DNA of 64,000 nt, taken from contig CM045761.1 of NCBI GenBank assembly GCA_025200525.1, positions 137,890,223 to 137,954,222 on the forward strand. The letters are read 5' to 3'. The DNA comes from Camellia lanceoleosa (Eukaryota; Streptophyta; Magnoliopsida; Ericales; Theaceae). The position numbers and the translations under genes were made by a program. Below, one piece after another: positions 23,100-34,828 of the stretch; the stretch's first letter is position 1; each line of letters begins with the position of its first letter. Below the pieces are notes generated by a model. It ran no database searches and was not told where the DNA came from. It worked only from the letters and a program-made list of their open reading frames with translations.

Positions 23100-23780
23100 A
23101 GTGTAAAATATATACTATAAACTTTTCTCAAGTTATAACAAGTGCTAAACAATGATCTACTTGTAAATTGCTACAAATTTCAACAAGTGTTTAAACAATA
23201 TACTTAGCTTTTACTTCAACTTGTAAATTGCTGCAAGTTTCAACAGATGATCATATGTCGGCTTAACGTCATCTTGTAAATTGTTACAAATTTTAACAAG
23301 TGTTAAGCATCTTCTTTTGGTTTAACCAACCTGTAGATTGCTACAAGTGTTTAAGCAATAACCTCAGCTTCACTTCGATTTGTAAATTGCTACAAATTTC
23401 AACAAGTGAAGGGAAACAGTAATCTCGGCTTAACTCCAACTTGTAAATTGCTACAAATTTCAACAAGTGAAGATAAGGAACCATCTCAGCTTAACTTCAA
23501 CTTGTAAATTGCTACAAATTTCAATAAGTGAAGATCAGCTTAACTTCAACTTGTAAATTGCTACAAATTTCAACAAGTGAAGATAAGGAACCATCTCCGC
23601 TTATCTTCAACTTGTAAATTGCTATAAATTTCAACAAATGAAGATAAGAAACCATCTCAGCTTAACTTCAACTTGTAAATTGCTACAAATTTCAACAAGT
23701 GAAGACAAGGAATAATCTCGGCTTAACTTCAACTTGTAAATTGCTACAAATTTCAACAAGTGTTAAGCATATTCTTCTTC
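23100..23780. repeat. Tandem repeat (60-61-bp unit) between pol and antisense gene
   Basis: About eleven degenerate copies of a 60-61-bp unit. Copies start with 'acttgtaaattgctacaaat' at about 23160, 23220, 23273, 23380, 23439, 23500, 23549 (a short unit), 23610, 23670 and 23731. Each unit contains an imperfect palindrome, CTTGTAAATT...AAATTTcaACAAG. The array fills the convergent interval between the 3' ends of the antisense gene (22815) and pol (23929). Tandem repeats in this part of Tat elements are known to seed satellites. Confidence 0.9.
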
Positions 23781-23928
23781 TTTTTGCCCCCAATGTGAAC
23801 CTGAGTTCCACTTGGGTTCTCATTATTTATGTCTCTCAGAAATAACATTGTGTATCTTTATCAATCATATGTGTTTGAAAAATTCTGAAAAGATTTTATT
23901 GATGACATCGGCCAAAAATAATGCATAT

Positions 23929-26900
23929 CTAATGATAGAAAAATTTCAAATTACAAGTGTTCCAAGTTCTGGGTAATGCTTTGCCCTCATTATCTTCAAG
24001 CCGATAAGCTCCATTGCCTAACACCGAAGTAATTCTGTAGGGTCCTTTCCAGTTTGGGCCAAGCTTGCCCTCTCTGGGATCTTTCTTGTTGCCGACAACT
24101 TTTCTCAAGACTAGGTCGCCGACTTGAAAATCTCTTGGATTGACCTTCTTGTTGTAAGCTCTGGCAAGCTGTTGTTGGTATACTGCGAGCTGAATTGCAG
24201 CTTTTTCTCTTCGTTCTTCTAAAAGATCCAGATCTCGGGCTAAGAGTATATCATTAGTCCCATTCTCAACTCCCTGGGTTCGGATCCCTGGGATGCCGAC
24301 TTCTAGTGGAATGACTGCTTTTGTGCCATAGGCCATGACAAAGGGAGATTCCCCTGTTGATCTTCTCGGCGTAGTCTGATATGCCCAAAGTACGTTGGGC
24401 AATTCATCTACCCACTTTCCTTTTGCTGCCTGCAGCCTCTTCTTTATTCCATCCAAAATTACTTTGTTGGATGCTTCTGCTTCTCCATTACTTTGGGGAA
24501 AACTTGGTGTTGAAAAGTAATTCTTGATCTTGAATTTCGCACAAAAGTTCTTGATGAGTTTGCTGTCAAATTGCGTTCCGTTATCGGCAACTATAGCTCT
24601 TGGAATGCCAAATCTAGTGATGTTGTTTTTCCATATGAAGTTCTTGACGTCCACATCTCAGATTTTGGCAAGAGGTTCTGCCTCTATCCACTTCGTGAAG
24701 TAATCTGTCGTTACCAGCAAGTATTTTCTCTGCCCAGTTGCCTGGGAAAGTTGCCCAACAAGATCCATGCCCCACTGGGCAAACGGCCAAGGGCTGGATA
24801 CTGGGTTCAGGTCAGCAGCTGGCTGATGTATCAAAGGTGCAAACCTTTGGCATTGTTCACACTTCTTCACGTAGGCTTCAGCATCCTTTTGCATGTAGGG
24901 CCACCAATACCCATGGGTAATGGCCTTGTGAGCTAGTGATCTGCCCTTAGCGTGACTTCCACAAACTCCTTCATGAATTTCATATAAAAAATCTTCAACA
25001 TGCAAAGGGTGTACGCACCTTAAAAGGGGTCCAGTGAAGGACCTTCTGTAGAGATGTCCGTCTACAGTCAGACTGAATCTTGCCGACTTCAATCTGACTT
25101 TGTGTGCCTCATTGCGGTCTTCTGACAGCTTTCCTTCTTTCAGGAATGTAACAATTGAATCCATCCAGCTTGGCCCCATGTCCACACACATTGCTTCCTG
25201 CTCTGTGTTCTGTGGCTCTATGCTCGGGCCCGACATATAGTCTATCATAATTGTTCTTGTCTTTCCGGTCTGCATCGAACTTGCCAGGTTGGCCAACGCG
25301 TCGGCGTGGCTGTTATCATCTCGGCTTACTTGGAGTAGTCGGCAGTTCTGAAATAAGTTTGCCAATCTGATGACCTCTTTTGCATATGCCGACATCCTTT
25401 CGTCTCTGGCTGCAAATTCTCCTGTTGACTGGTTAACAATAAGCTGTGAATCACAAAAAACTATTACCTCATCTGCTTCTGCTGCTGCTGCCAGTTTTAG
25501 CCCTGCAATTAATGCCTCGTATTCTGCTTCATTGTTTGAGGCCTTGAACCCCAAACGGATGGACTGTTCTATTATTTCTCCATCTGAAGATATCAGTAGT
25601 ACTCCTGCCCCCGCTCCTTGCTGGTTTGAACTTCCATCGACAAACAGTCTGAAGGAGTCGCCGATGTAGATGCTGTAGGGTCTGAGTTTTTCCTTCCTTT
25701 GCTCTCTTGCCTTAGACTGGGATTCTCCTTGTTTGCTGGGACAATGTTTATCTAGGCTCAACGGAGCCCTATGTTCGATGGATTCAGACGTGAATTCTGC
25801 CACGAAGTCAGCCAAAACTTGGCCCTTGATTGCTGTTCTGGGCCTGAACTCCAGGTCATATTGGCACATGGCCACTGCCCATCTTGCAATTCTTCCTGTT
25901 AAGTCTCCTTGTTGTAATAAGGACTTCAGTGGGTGCTCTGTTAGTACCATAATCTTGTGCGCCTAAAAGTAATGGTTCAACTTTTTTATGGCCATCACTA
26001 AGGCCAGCATTAATTTCTCTAGTGGTAGGTACCTTGTTTCCGCGTCGGCCAAGGTTTTACTTACATAGTAAATAGCCTTCTGTTCTCCTTTTTCTTCTCG
26101 GATTAGTATTGCACTTATTGCATGTTCTGACACAGCTAAGTACAAGAACAGCTCTTCCCCAGGTTCAGGTGTTGAGAGGACTGGAGCCGTGGTCAGATAC
26201 TTCTTTAGGTCAGCCAAAGCGGCCTCACATTCTTCCGTTCATAGGAAGTCTGTAGTCTTCTTCACCAGGTTGAAGAAGGGTTTACACTTGTCTGAGCTTC
26301 GGCTTATGAACCTGTTTAGGGCTGCGGCCCTTCCAGCAAGCATTTGTACCTGTTTTGCTGATGTTGGGCTTTGTAGGTCCAGGATGGCCTTGATCTGATC
26401 TGGGCTGGTCTCTATTCCCTTTCTTGTTACCAGGTACCCCAGAAACTTTCCAGATCCAACTCCAAACGCGCACTTTGATGCGTTGAGTCGGAGCCAATAT
26501 GTTTTGAGGATCTCAAATACCTCTTTTAGGTCGGCAAGATGACTCTTGGGCTCCTTGGTCTTTACGACCACGTCATCGATGTAGACTTCTACTGTTTGGC
26601 TGATCAAGTGCTTGAACATTCTGGTTACCAGCTTTTGGTAGGTTGCTCCTGTGTTTTTCAACCCAAAAGGCATCACTCTGTAACAGTACATGCCTTTTGG
26701 GGTGATGAACGCTGTCTTCTCTTCGTCTGGGGGGTACATGGCTATCTGGTGGTACCCCCTATAAGCATCCAGGAAGCTCATCCTTCCATGTCTAGATATG
26801 GCATCCACCAGCTGGTCAATTTTGGGCAGAGGGAAGCTGTCTTTGGGACAGGCTTTGTTCAGGCTTGTAAAATCTATGCATACTCTCCATTTACCGTTCT

Positions 26901-28052
26901 TCTTCTTTACTACCACAGTGTTTGATAGCCATGTCGGATAATTGACTTCTCTGATGGCCCTGGCCTCTAGAAGTCTGTCTACTTCCTCCTCCATTGCTTC
27001 GACGTGCATCAACGTCAGTCTTCTGGCTCGTTGTATTACAGGTTTGGCCGACCTGTCAACGTTCAGTCTGTGACATGTGACCTCGGGGTCAATGCCAGGC
27101 ATTTCATAAGGTGTCCAGGTGAACACCTCTATGTTTGTTCTAAAAAAGGCTTCCAGTTCCTTTTCTTCTTCTTTGGATAAGCCTGAGCTGAGAAGAAAGA
27201 AGCGCTCTTCATCGCCCTCCTAGACGAGGATTTTCTTTAGTGTTTCCTCACTCTTCTTGGTCGGCTCCTTGCCGACATCATCTAGGACCTCTATGTCCTC
27301 ATCTTCAATCTCTGCCTTCCCTGGTTCTTGTATGTTATAGGTTGTTTTCATTGCTGCCATGGAGCAATTTTTTGCCTGCAGCTGGTCTCCTCTGACTTTT
27401 TCAATTCCATATTCTGTTGGGAACCGCAATAGTTGATGCAACGTTGAAGGAACTGCCCCGTTTGCATGCAACCATGGCCTTCCCAAGATGATGTTGTATG
27501 GTAAAGGTGTGTCAATCACGATGAACTCTGTCCTGATCTTCTTAGTGCCGGCTTGTACTTTCAAGTTTGCAGCGCCCAATGGCCACATCGGCGTTCCATT
27601 GAAGCCGACCATCGGGCCATTCGATTGCTCTATGTCATCTGGGTGAAGGCCCAGCTCCTTGTAACATCTAACATAAATGATGTCACAAGAGTTGCTTTGA
27701 TCTATCAGGATGCGTTTCACTTGGCACTCCCCAATCTGGAGGGATACTACCAAGGCATCATTATGTGGGTGCTGGACCATCTCTAGATTGGCTTCGGTGA
27801 AGGCTATCATCGGGCTTGGGTACTCTTCAGGCTGAGGTCTTTTCTGTCCGATCTGGTTCACATGCTGCAGGTGTTTTACTCTTTGGGTTTCCCCCCGTAT
27901 GTCGTTTTCGTTCACCTTAGAGTGAAATACGTTAACCACCCTAGGTCCCCCTCCTTGTGGTTGCTGTGTTGGGGGAGGCGGGACTGCTGGTGCTTGAGGC
28001 AACCTTGCCTGCTCTTCTCTGGTCCTGGCTTCGTCGACAAGATCCCTCAGAT
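23929..28052 (-). pseudogene. Gypsy 1 pol: protease, RT, two RNases H, integrase
   Basis: A single frame covers 28002 to 23929, broken only by stops at 27222-27220 (TAG), 26241-26239 (TGA), 25965-25963 (TAG) and 24660-24658 (TGA). The protease has ILIDQSNSCDI and LGRPWLH; a Gly normally follows the Asp-x, so the active site may be altered. The RT shows [23 protein letters not shown] and an intact catalytic YIDD. RNase H 1 follows (YYVSKTL, TEHPLKSLL). The second, archaeal-type RNase H shows LFVDGSSN, NNEAEYEAL, FCDSQL and HADALA, with all acidic residues kept. Integrase has the zinc-binding HHCC (HEGVCGSH...CEQCQ) and the DDE core (MDLVG, ADNGTQFD, NGEAEASNK) intact, then GPY/F (NWKGPYRI). 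Confidence 0.92.
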
Positions 28053-29603
28053 GGCCTTCTTACTAAGTCCTCTAAGTATGCTTTTAGGGCTCTGCAGCCC
28101 TGAGTTGGGTGCCCTTCTTCATTATGGTAAGCACAACGCCTACCAACGTTCCTGCCCATGTATTCCCTTGGGGCTTTTGCTGGTGCTCTGAAATAGGGTT
28201 GATTTCGGATTTGATCCAGGACTTTGTGGACCGGGATTCGGAACACAGTCGTCACTGCCTGTTTGCCCCTCAATTCTATCACTACTTTGCTAAATCCGTT
28301 GTTACTTCGGCCTCGCTTCGGCAAGCCGTTCCCTTTTTCCTGTTTTACCTCCTTATTCCCCGATGTATCCTCCTCGGTTCTGGCATACTTCTCGATTCTT
28401 GCCATAAGCTCTTCCATGCTCTTCGGCAATATCTTTGCCAAAGATTTCCGCAGTGAACAATCATCTTTTAGGCTGTTCTTGAAAGACACGACCGCCACTT
28501 CTTGGTTGCATTCGGGTATTCGATTGAACACCTCATAGTATCTTTTTGCATAGGCCCTAAGGCCTTTATCCTTGCTAATCTTCAGAGCCATTAATGCGTC
28601 CACCCTTAATGGCTGTAGCTTATTTGTCACGAACCTGGCCACAAACATCTCGGCCAGGCCTTCTCAAGTCTTCACACTTCCTTTTGGCAGTTTGTGAAAC
28701 CAATCTGATGCAATCTCCCCAAAGGATGAGGGGAACACTTTGCAGAGCAACAGCTCGTTTCCACTGTATAGTGCCATTGAGTTCAAGAATAATCTAACGT
28801 GGAAGTTAGGATCTGACTTACCATCGTATATTTCAAACCTCAACATACTAAATCTCTTCGGTGCCTCAAATTTGTCCAGCTCTATCGAGAACGGTGTCCT
28901 CGGCTTGTCAGGTGAAGTAACCTCGGCTTCAGCATTATGTTTTTCGCAGGTCTTCTTTACTGTTTCCTGGAGCTCGGCTATCTTTTGATTTTAGTCTTTT
29001 TGGCACACTACTTTCGGCCTCGTGGTGGGCCCGCTTTGATCTTTCTCCATGGGTTGTGTCAAAACAGAGCGCCTGTTCCTGGACATGCCGATGTTCTCTG
29101 TGTTCTGGGTCCTTCGTGTGATATGTCCTTTGGGACTTCTCTTGTCTCGGCTCCTCTCGTCCGACTTCCCTGGAAGGCGAGTGAGAGTGCCTTCCGCTCT
29201 TGGTGTGTTAAGGTACTTCGGGAATTGTTTTCCTTCCTCCCTTCTGGGTATTAACTGTTGGAATCGGCGTGTCCTGCAGCGGGTACGGTGGCTGCATGAC
29301 ATTGTTTTGCATCATGAAGTTGACGACCGACTGCAGGTCTGTCAACTTGTCTGCCAATTCTTTTACTTCCTTATCCCTCCGTAGGCACCTGTCCCTCCAT
29401 ACGTGGAGGTTATCTTTGTTGTAGTATTTATCTTGGTCTGTCTTCTTTGAAGTGTCGCCCTCCTGGCCGACGTCTTTTCCTCTGTGCCCCTGGTCAGGGG
29501 CTTCTTCGTTGTGGTTGTCTCCTTCAATCTCAAGGTCAATAGGCCTGCCACTCCCAGCGGGGGCGTCATCCCCAACCTTTTCTTTTTGTACGTTACTAGC
29601 CAT
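27941..29603 (-). pseudogene. Gypsy 1 gag
   Basis: The start is Met 29603, shortly after the primer site. The N-terminal frame (29603-29208: acidic, Lys-rich, coiled-coil-like DKLTDLQSVVNFM) must shift near 29210-29300 into the frame of 29302-27941. That frame has stops at 28993-28991 (TAA) and 28666-28664 (TGA). The core capsid-like segment (FEIYDGKSDPNFHVRLF, FPSSFGEIASDWFHKLP) and a Cys-x-x-His knuckle (CAYHNEEGHPTQGC) are typical of Tat gag. Near 28053-28058 a short deletion in a GGCC context throws the end of gag out of the pol frame, and the two overlap by 62 bp. I regard this as a mutation rather than programmed frameshifting, because continuation in the pol frame looks like the natural reading. 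Confidence 0.85.
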
Positions 29604-29620
29604 CTATTCGTCTTTCTTTC

Positions 29621-29636
29621 CCACGGACGGCGCCAA
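29621..29636 (-). other. Gypsy 1 primer binding site
   Basis: The minus strand reads TTGGCGCCGTCCGTGG two bases inside the 5' LTR. The plus strand therefore ends ...GGCGCCA, a tRNA 3' CCA end. Element 2 has TTGGCGCCGTCTGTGG in the same place, differing by one base. Confidence 0.8.
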
Positions 29637-29638
29637 AT

Positions 29639-30176
29639 TGTGTGAGTGATTTTCTGATCACACTGCTCTCCTTAGTGATTCAGCTGTAGAACACAAGCAG
29701 AATAGATGGCACCCTGCTGTCCTGCACAGAAAGAAGAGGCTCCGGCGGTAGTTCTTCCACCCGGGGGCACTCCGACGATCAAGTCAATATATTTCTCAAT
29801 GATAATCAAGTATTCAACTCACAAGCTTGAGTATAAACACATACCTTAGACCCATGGGGGTGCCTCTCTTTTATAGCCAATACAATCCTAATCCCAATAG
29901 GAGCCTAACTCCAATGGACTCAGGATTACTACTAATCTGGAACTCCCAGTGGGATTAGGATAAATCCTCTAAGAGTTTCATCTTTACCCAAATTGAAGTA
30001 TTCTTTCAATCTAGGACTCTTGTCCTTTATTCGCTTATCTCGGATTCCGATATCTTCGGAGATAACCTCGGCAACTCCGAGATCACCTCGGCATAACTAC
30101 CACGACACGTGGCACCTCGGCTGACACGTCGGCGTCCCCTTGCCACATGTTGATACTCAGAAAATATATGCCCACA
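29639..30176 (-). repeat. Gypsy 1 5' LTR
   Basis: 538 bp, partner of 18980-19516. It begins (minus strand) TGTGGGCATATATTTTC and ends TCACTCACACA. Confidence 0.92.
29869..29875 (-). promoter_or_regulatory. TATA box of gypsy 1 5' LTR
   Basis: Minus-strand GGCTATAAAAGAGAGGCA is a textbook plant TATA context and is conserved in both LTRs. It would drive the gag-pol transcript. Confidence 0.7.
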
Positions 30177-30181
30177 GTATG

Positions 30182-30955
30182 CTATTTTTCTTGGAGGATG
30201 CTGGTTTGTTTCAATCACTAACTCAATTATGTCCCCATTTTGATAAGAAGTTGGTGTTTCTACATGGACGCCCAACAATCTCAGGAACAACATTATGTGT
30301 GCAAGGTGAGCTGTGTCTTAAAGCTAATGAAACACTTGCTTAAGCTTTACTATTTTTCAATCATATAAAGAAGGTCCAAATTAAATTTATATTTTTGTAC
30401 AGGCAATAAAAATAAAATTTAATACAAAAAGGGCAAAAAAAAAAAAAAAAAACGAAGTCCTAGCACTCTTAACAAAAAAGTCTATGAAAATTAAATTATC
30501 TTTATAAAAGGCTCTATAAGGGCTGTGAAAAACTTTTGAATAAATTCTCTTGCTTAAAATTGCTTAATTAATTCTATTTCGAAATTAAAATAAGTCCTCA
30601 AAATTTTTACACTTTAATCTTTGAAGACCCTGCACCCAAAAAAATTAAAAAATATTCTAAAGGCCCTGCAAAATAATATTACCCTCTGTGCTCTAAAATC
30701 CAACAACAAGAATAAAAATAATCCAAGAACAAAATTCTTATCCAAAGGCACCCATAGAAAAACCCTTATTTTAATTAGAAGAATAAATATGCTAGAAAAA
30801 AATTTAGATAATAAAATTTATGATGTAAAAAGATAATAATTTTTAATTAAATTAATCTTTAAATTAATATTAATATTAATAGTTTTGTTGGGCTTGGCAT
30901 ATGAGCCCACCTAATATCTTATAGAACTCCTCTCTCTTTCATGGTCCAGTTGTAG
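30182..30955. other. Intergenic, no gene called
   Basis: A short plus-strand open stretch (to 30343) reads FLEDAGLFQSLTQLC and is not AT-driven, so it may be a fragment of something coding that gypsy 1 split, but I do not recognise it. The rest is AT-rich, with poly-A at 30436-30452. Confidence 0.4.
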
Positions 30956-31440
30956 GTGCATCACATCTCTTGTCGCACGCGCGAATCTCATTTATTTTAC
31001 GAAAATGTCTCGTAGTTCGAAAGGGTCGAGCTCGAAACGGCTTGAAAATGAAAGAAGAGGGGAAAAAGAGAGGGAAGAGGAGGAGAGAGGGAGAAAGAGA
31101 GAGGAGAGGGCTTGTCGCCGTGGGTCGTCGCCGATCGTCGCAGCAGACCGTCGCCTCGCCCAGCCCCGCCGACGTCGCAGCACCACCGTCGTCTGCCCAG
31201 CCTCCCCTCCTCCTCCAACCGGTTTTTATGGCCCCCTCCTCCTCCTCCTCCTCCTCCTCCTCCTCCCTTCTTTTCTTCTCCCTTCTTCTTCTTCTTCTTC
31301 TTCGTTCTGTAACAAAACCAGGGAAGAAAGAAAGAAAAAAAAAAAAATTCGACACTAATACGACATCGTTTTGGTGTCAAGCCGCGGTTTCGAGCTACGT
31401 AGCATGGTCGTTTATTTTATTTTTTAGTAAAACCTCATTT
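30956..31440. other. GC-rich low-complexity block, possibly a captured leader/exon
   Basis: A purine-rich segment (31040-31112), a GC-rich CGCCG-containing segment (31113-31215), a (TCC)n run (31235-31267) and a (TTC)n run (31281-31303) are overlapped by long open frames on both strands. These give only Ser, Arg, Lys, Glu and Pro runs and no family motif, so I do not call a gene. Composition contrasts sharply with the surrounding AT-rich sequence, as expected for a gene 5' end carried by a transposon. Confidence 0.4.
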
Positions 31441-32400
31441 ATTTGAGAGTTTCATTTTATTTCTTATGTATATTTATGCAGTAAATATCTATTTATAAAA
31501 TAAATATTGTGTACATATGACACCCATTATATTAAAATTTAATAAAATCAACATGTTATTTTAAAAGTTACAAGTAAAAATTTTAATAAAATATTCTGAT
31601 AATATATAACAACCTTCAATAAATTTATGATAATTATATTTGAATGCTTTTTAATGTGACACTTTAAATGACGCAAATTATCTAAGGCGTTTGATTATGT
31701 TTCGCATGTCACATCACATAATACAATTTTTTTTTTACACAATTAGATATTTGCCGAGTAATAAAGTCAGATTATTTAGAGCAAATTAATGCCAAAAACC
31801 ACAATCTTATTTATTTGAAAAATTTATCTATAAATCTTAATTTTTGAAAAGTTGAACCATTTAGTCTTAAAATTTTTTTTATGCTTTATTTAGTTCCATT
31901 TATACATTATCATAATGTTTATGATGTAAATGAATCTGATGTTTCATTCTATAATTTCAAAATTTATTGAAATCTGATGAACATTAAATGTGTGAAATCT
32001 AATGTTTAAAATATTCATCCTATAATTTCAAACATTATTGAAATCTGATGAACATTAGATGTTTCAAATCTAATGTTCGAAAATTAATATGATGTTTGAA
32101 ACATTATAATGAGACCTTTCAGTCTATAAAAAAAACTTTTAGAACTAAACAGTGTATAAATTGTTAATTTAAGATTTATTGGTGCATCCCCCTATTTATT
32201 TATTTATTTATTTTTAATCAAAATAACTCCGATTATATAGAATTGAAAGAAAGAGACTTAACCAGAGCCAATTCAAAGACAGAGCCATTTAAGCACGCTC
32301 AAGCCGTTCAATTGCTGTCCATTAGCTACTCTAAGACACTATTTAAAAATAAAAATAAAAAATGATTGAGACCTCTGAAGAGAAGCTCTAAAAGAACATT
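31441..32400. other. Intergenic, with a local direct repeat
   Basis: No gene. The phrase 'attgaaatctgatgaacatta' with 'gtttcattctataatttcaaa' is repeated at about 31941-31990 and 32020-32065, giving an approximate 70-bp direct repeat in the interval 31930-32100. Confidence 0.5.
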
Positions 32401-32401
32401 A

Positions 32402-32735
32402 TGGGTATGTTTGGTTTGCATTTAGAAGATGAGTTTCAGAAAAAAAATTTCTAAAAAATTGTTTGGTTTGAGTTTTTCTCAAAAAATTTTCAAAATCACT
32501 TTCTCTATTTTACACATCAATCAATCACTTTTTCTCTCTCCTCTCTCCTTCTCAATCACTTTTTTTCTCACATACATCTACTCAAATTCTCTCAAAATAT
32601 CAAATCATCCCAAACCCCCAAAAAAACAACTCTCCCAAAATATACAACCAAACAAATAAAAAAAATTTCTAAACTCTCTCCCCAAATTTTTTTTCAAAAA
32701 TAACTCTCTCAAAAACAATCCAGATAAGGCTTATA
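32402..32735. mobile_element. Fold-back MITE-like element
   Basis: The left side (GTATGTTTGGTTTGC, then GAGTTTcaGAAAAAAAATTTC and TTGTTTGGTTTGAG) is roughly the reverse complement of the right side (ccaaacaaataaaaaaaattt ... aactctctcaaaaacaatcc). The 'TGTTTGG ... CCAAACA' design is common in Tourist/hAT MITEs. The open frame at 32429-32659 is a by-product. Confidence 0.4.
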
Positions 32736-33309
32736 TTGTCTTTTTTCTCTTTATGTTAGCTGCTTTTAGAACAACTTTAGAACTCCCTATCAAAACTAAT
32801 TTTTAAAAGATAAACATGTTCAAACTGACAAAGATCTAATGTCCTCCACAATTTTCACACAATCCCATGGAAGAACATTTTCAGAAACATACAACTTGTC
32901 TTCCTCCTTGCTGTCTCTCATTCACTTTCAAGTGGGGACAAATTAACATTGTATTTAGCTACAGGATTCGGAAAATGATTACAAAAGAAAATAAAAAAAA
33001 AAAAGAAAAGAAAAGTTAAGTAAAATGTAAATAAAATATATTTATATTTTACTTAATTTTATATATCTTTTTTTTTAAATTTTTTTTTTTTTAAATCTCT
33101 CAATCAAACACAATATAAAAATAGCGAGCATAATACATGCATGATGCATTGCTAGAGCTTCTCCTTGCGCAATAGAAGCCAAGCGAACCTTCCTTGCCAA
33201 GCCGTCAATCAAACCCCCTGTTTACCTGCACCTCCAATCTGAATACACATAATATCCCAGCAAAAAACAGAGAAAAAAAAAAAAAATTACACATAATACT
33301 TGAACAAGA
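32736..33309. other. Intergenic, no gene seen
   Basis: AT-rich, with A-runs at 32990-33020 and 33270-33285 and T-runs at 33067-33092. There is no repeat structure beyond this. Confidence 0.5.
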
Positions 33310-33317
33310 CATATAGA

Positions 33318-34235
33318 TAGGGATGGCAATTCAAACTCGGTCCAACGGGGACCCGACCTCCCGTCCCCGATAAATGCAGTTTTTTTTCGAAAAATACTCC
33401 CGACGGGCCGAGGATGGTATTTGAAATTAAATCCCCGATCAGATTCGGACCGGCGACGGGGATCACTTTTACAGCCCCTGCCCGGCCCGACCCGACTCCG
33501 TCCCCGGCCCCGGCCCCGTTTCTCCCCGAAATAAAATTACCATAATACCCCTCTATCTCATTCATATATATAACCACCCTCTAATCACTCTCACCCTGAT
33601 CTGTCTACATACAAACTAATTTGTCTCTTTCATCACTCTCACCCTCACTCTCTGATCTGTCTCTCTCACTCTCTTTCTTCTCTCTGCAGTCGGCTCCTCC
33701 GCCCTTCGTCGCCTCCTCCACCACCACCTCTTCCTCCTCTAGGCCATCGCCGCCTCCTCCTCCTCCTCCGTCGCCTCCTCCTCTCGCGGCCTCCTCCTTC
33801 GTCGGCTCCATCGCCTCTCGCCTACCCATCTCTCTGCTACGGCAGATCTAAGAAGATCCCTTATTCGCCACCGTCGATTGCGTCCCTCCTCCACCAGATC
33901 TGTCTCTATCTTTTTTTTATTTTTTTATTTTTGTTGATGATGTTGCTGCCTTGATGATGATGTTTATGAATTTTTTTTTTTATTTATGATGTTGCTGCCG
34001 TTAATGTTTTTGCTGATGAATTTTTTTTATTTTTGGATGATGTTGCTGAATGATGTTGTTGATGATGAGTATAGGAATTTTCCAGGGTCGGGGAAACCCG
34101 ATCCCCGTTGGAGGCGGGGGTGGGGGGAGTGATGGGTTCCCCGTCGGGGATCGGGGCTGGGGATGGGGATTTTTGTAGTTTCGAGAATCAAGGACGGAGA
34201 GGGTAATCCCCGGCCCCGCCTCGTTGCCATTCCTA
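33318..34235. mobile_element. Non-autonomous hAT element carrying gene-like sequence
   Basis: The ends TAGGGATGGCAA and TTGCCATTCCTA are inverted repeats, flanked by an exact 8-bp duplication CATATAGA (33310-33317, 34236-34243), which is diagnostic for hAT. GC-rich subterminal regions (33340-33535 and 34085-34220) are full of GGGGAT/ATCCCC words. The middle (33560-34060) is different in kind: a CT-rich leader, a 'ttctctctgcag' acceptor-like site at about 33690, and then a Ser/Pro-rich open stretch (33621-33851). It resembles a captured host gene 5' end. Confidence 0.85.
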
Positions 34236-34243
34236 CATATAGA

Positions 34244-34828
34244 GATATATATGATTTTTTTTTTTTTAGGTGATAAAGGGGGCCTAAGCCCAATAGGGAA
34301 ACAAAAACTAAGGATTGCTTTGAGAAATATCAAAAAAAATTGATTTTTTTTATTTATTACGAAAAGACTTGTAAAAAATAGAAAAGTAATTTAATCCAAA
34401 TCAATTAAAAAATTGACTTTTTTGCAACTACCAAAAGCGCGGGGGAAAAGTGAGGAGGCTCTTAAAGAAACTATCCCCGTTTGTTTTTAGAATTCGATTG
34501 GGTGAAATTGTTAGTATGAGAATTGTTAATGAATAGACTAAGAAAAATTATTTTGTTGATGACTACTGGACTAGAAAGAATTTATGTTTGTTTTGTCATT
34601 CTATGATGAGATTAATAATATGAAATTCTATAAATACTCTTGATTTTTTAACATATTGTAATATTAAAAATATATTTTTTTTGGTACTATATTATTTTAA
34701 TATATTACTTTTTGGTATAAATATTATTATACTATTATATTTTTATATTAAAAATTATTTTTAAATTAAATTATGTTTACATAAAAAAATGGTAGGAGTA
34801 TAAAATGGTGAAATAATTAAAAAAAAAT
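34244..34828. other. Intergenic, no gene seen
   Basis: AT-rich, with a T-run at 34257-34268 and 'ttattatactattat'-type low complexity at 34690-34760. Confidence 0.5.

Larger units (their letters stand above)
18980..30176 (-). mobile_element. Tat-lineage Ty3/gypsy element 1, with antisense gene
   Basis: LTRs at 18980-19516 and 29639-30176 (TGTGTGAG...CCCACA) are flanked by GTATG (18975-18979, 30177-30181). The minus-strand order is LTR, primer site, gag, protease, RT, RNase H, a second RNase H-like domain, integrase, tandem repeats, then an oppositely oriented spliced gene and the 3' LTR. RT before integrase marks gypsy, and the second, archaeal-type RNase H before integrase marks the plant Tat lineage. 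Integrase ends with a GPY/F module and no chromodomain. The LTRs differ at about 33 positions (about 6%), mostly transitions. Pol catalytic residues are largely intact, but six in-frame stops and two frameshifts block gag-pol. Confidence 0.95.

Noticed and set aside
23100..23780. CRISPR-like array
   Set aside because: Units are contiguous and degenerate without unique spacers, and lie inside a plant retrotransposon. It is an ordinary tandem repeat.
27941..28002. Gag/pol overlap in gypsy 1 as a programmed frameshift site
   Set aside because: The overlap contains no slippery heptamer that I can see, and the pol frame continues upstream into natural-looking gag C-terminal sequence. A small deletion is simpler.
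24571..29649. Numerous plus-strand open frames across gypsy 1 gag-pol
   Set aside because: They are shadows of the minus-strand gag-pol and have no motifs of their own, unlike the antisense gene at 20505-22815, which has introns and a conserved partner in gypsy 2.
30939..31446. Long overlapping open frames on both strands rich in Ser, Arg, Glu and Pro
   Set aside because: They are translations of (TCC)n, (TTC)n and purine runs. There is no domain, and both strands are open because of the low complexity.
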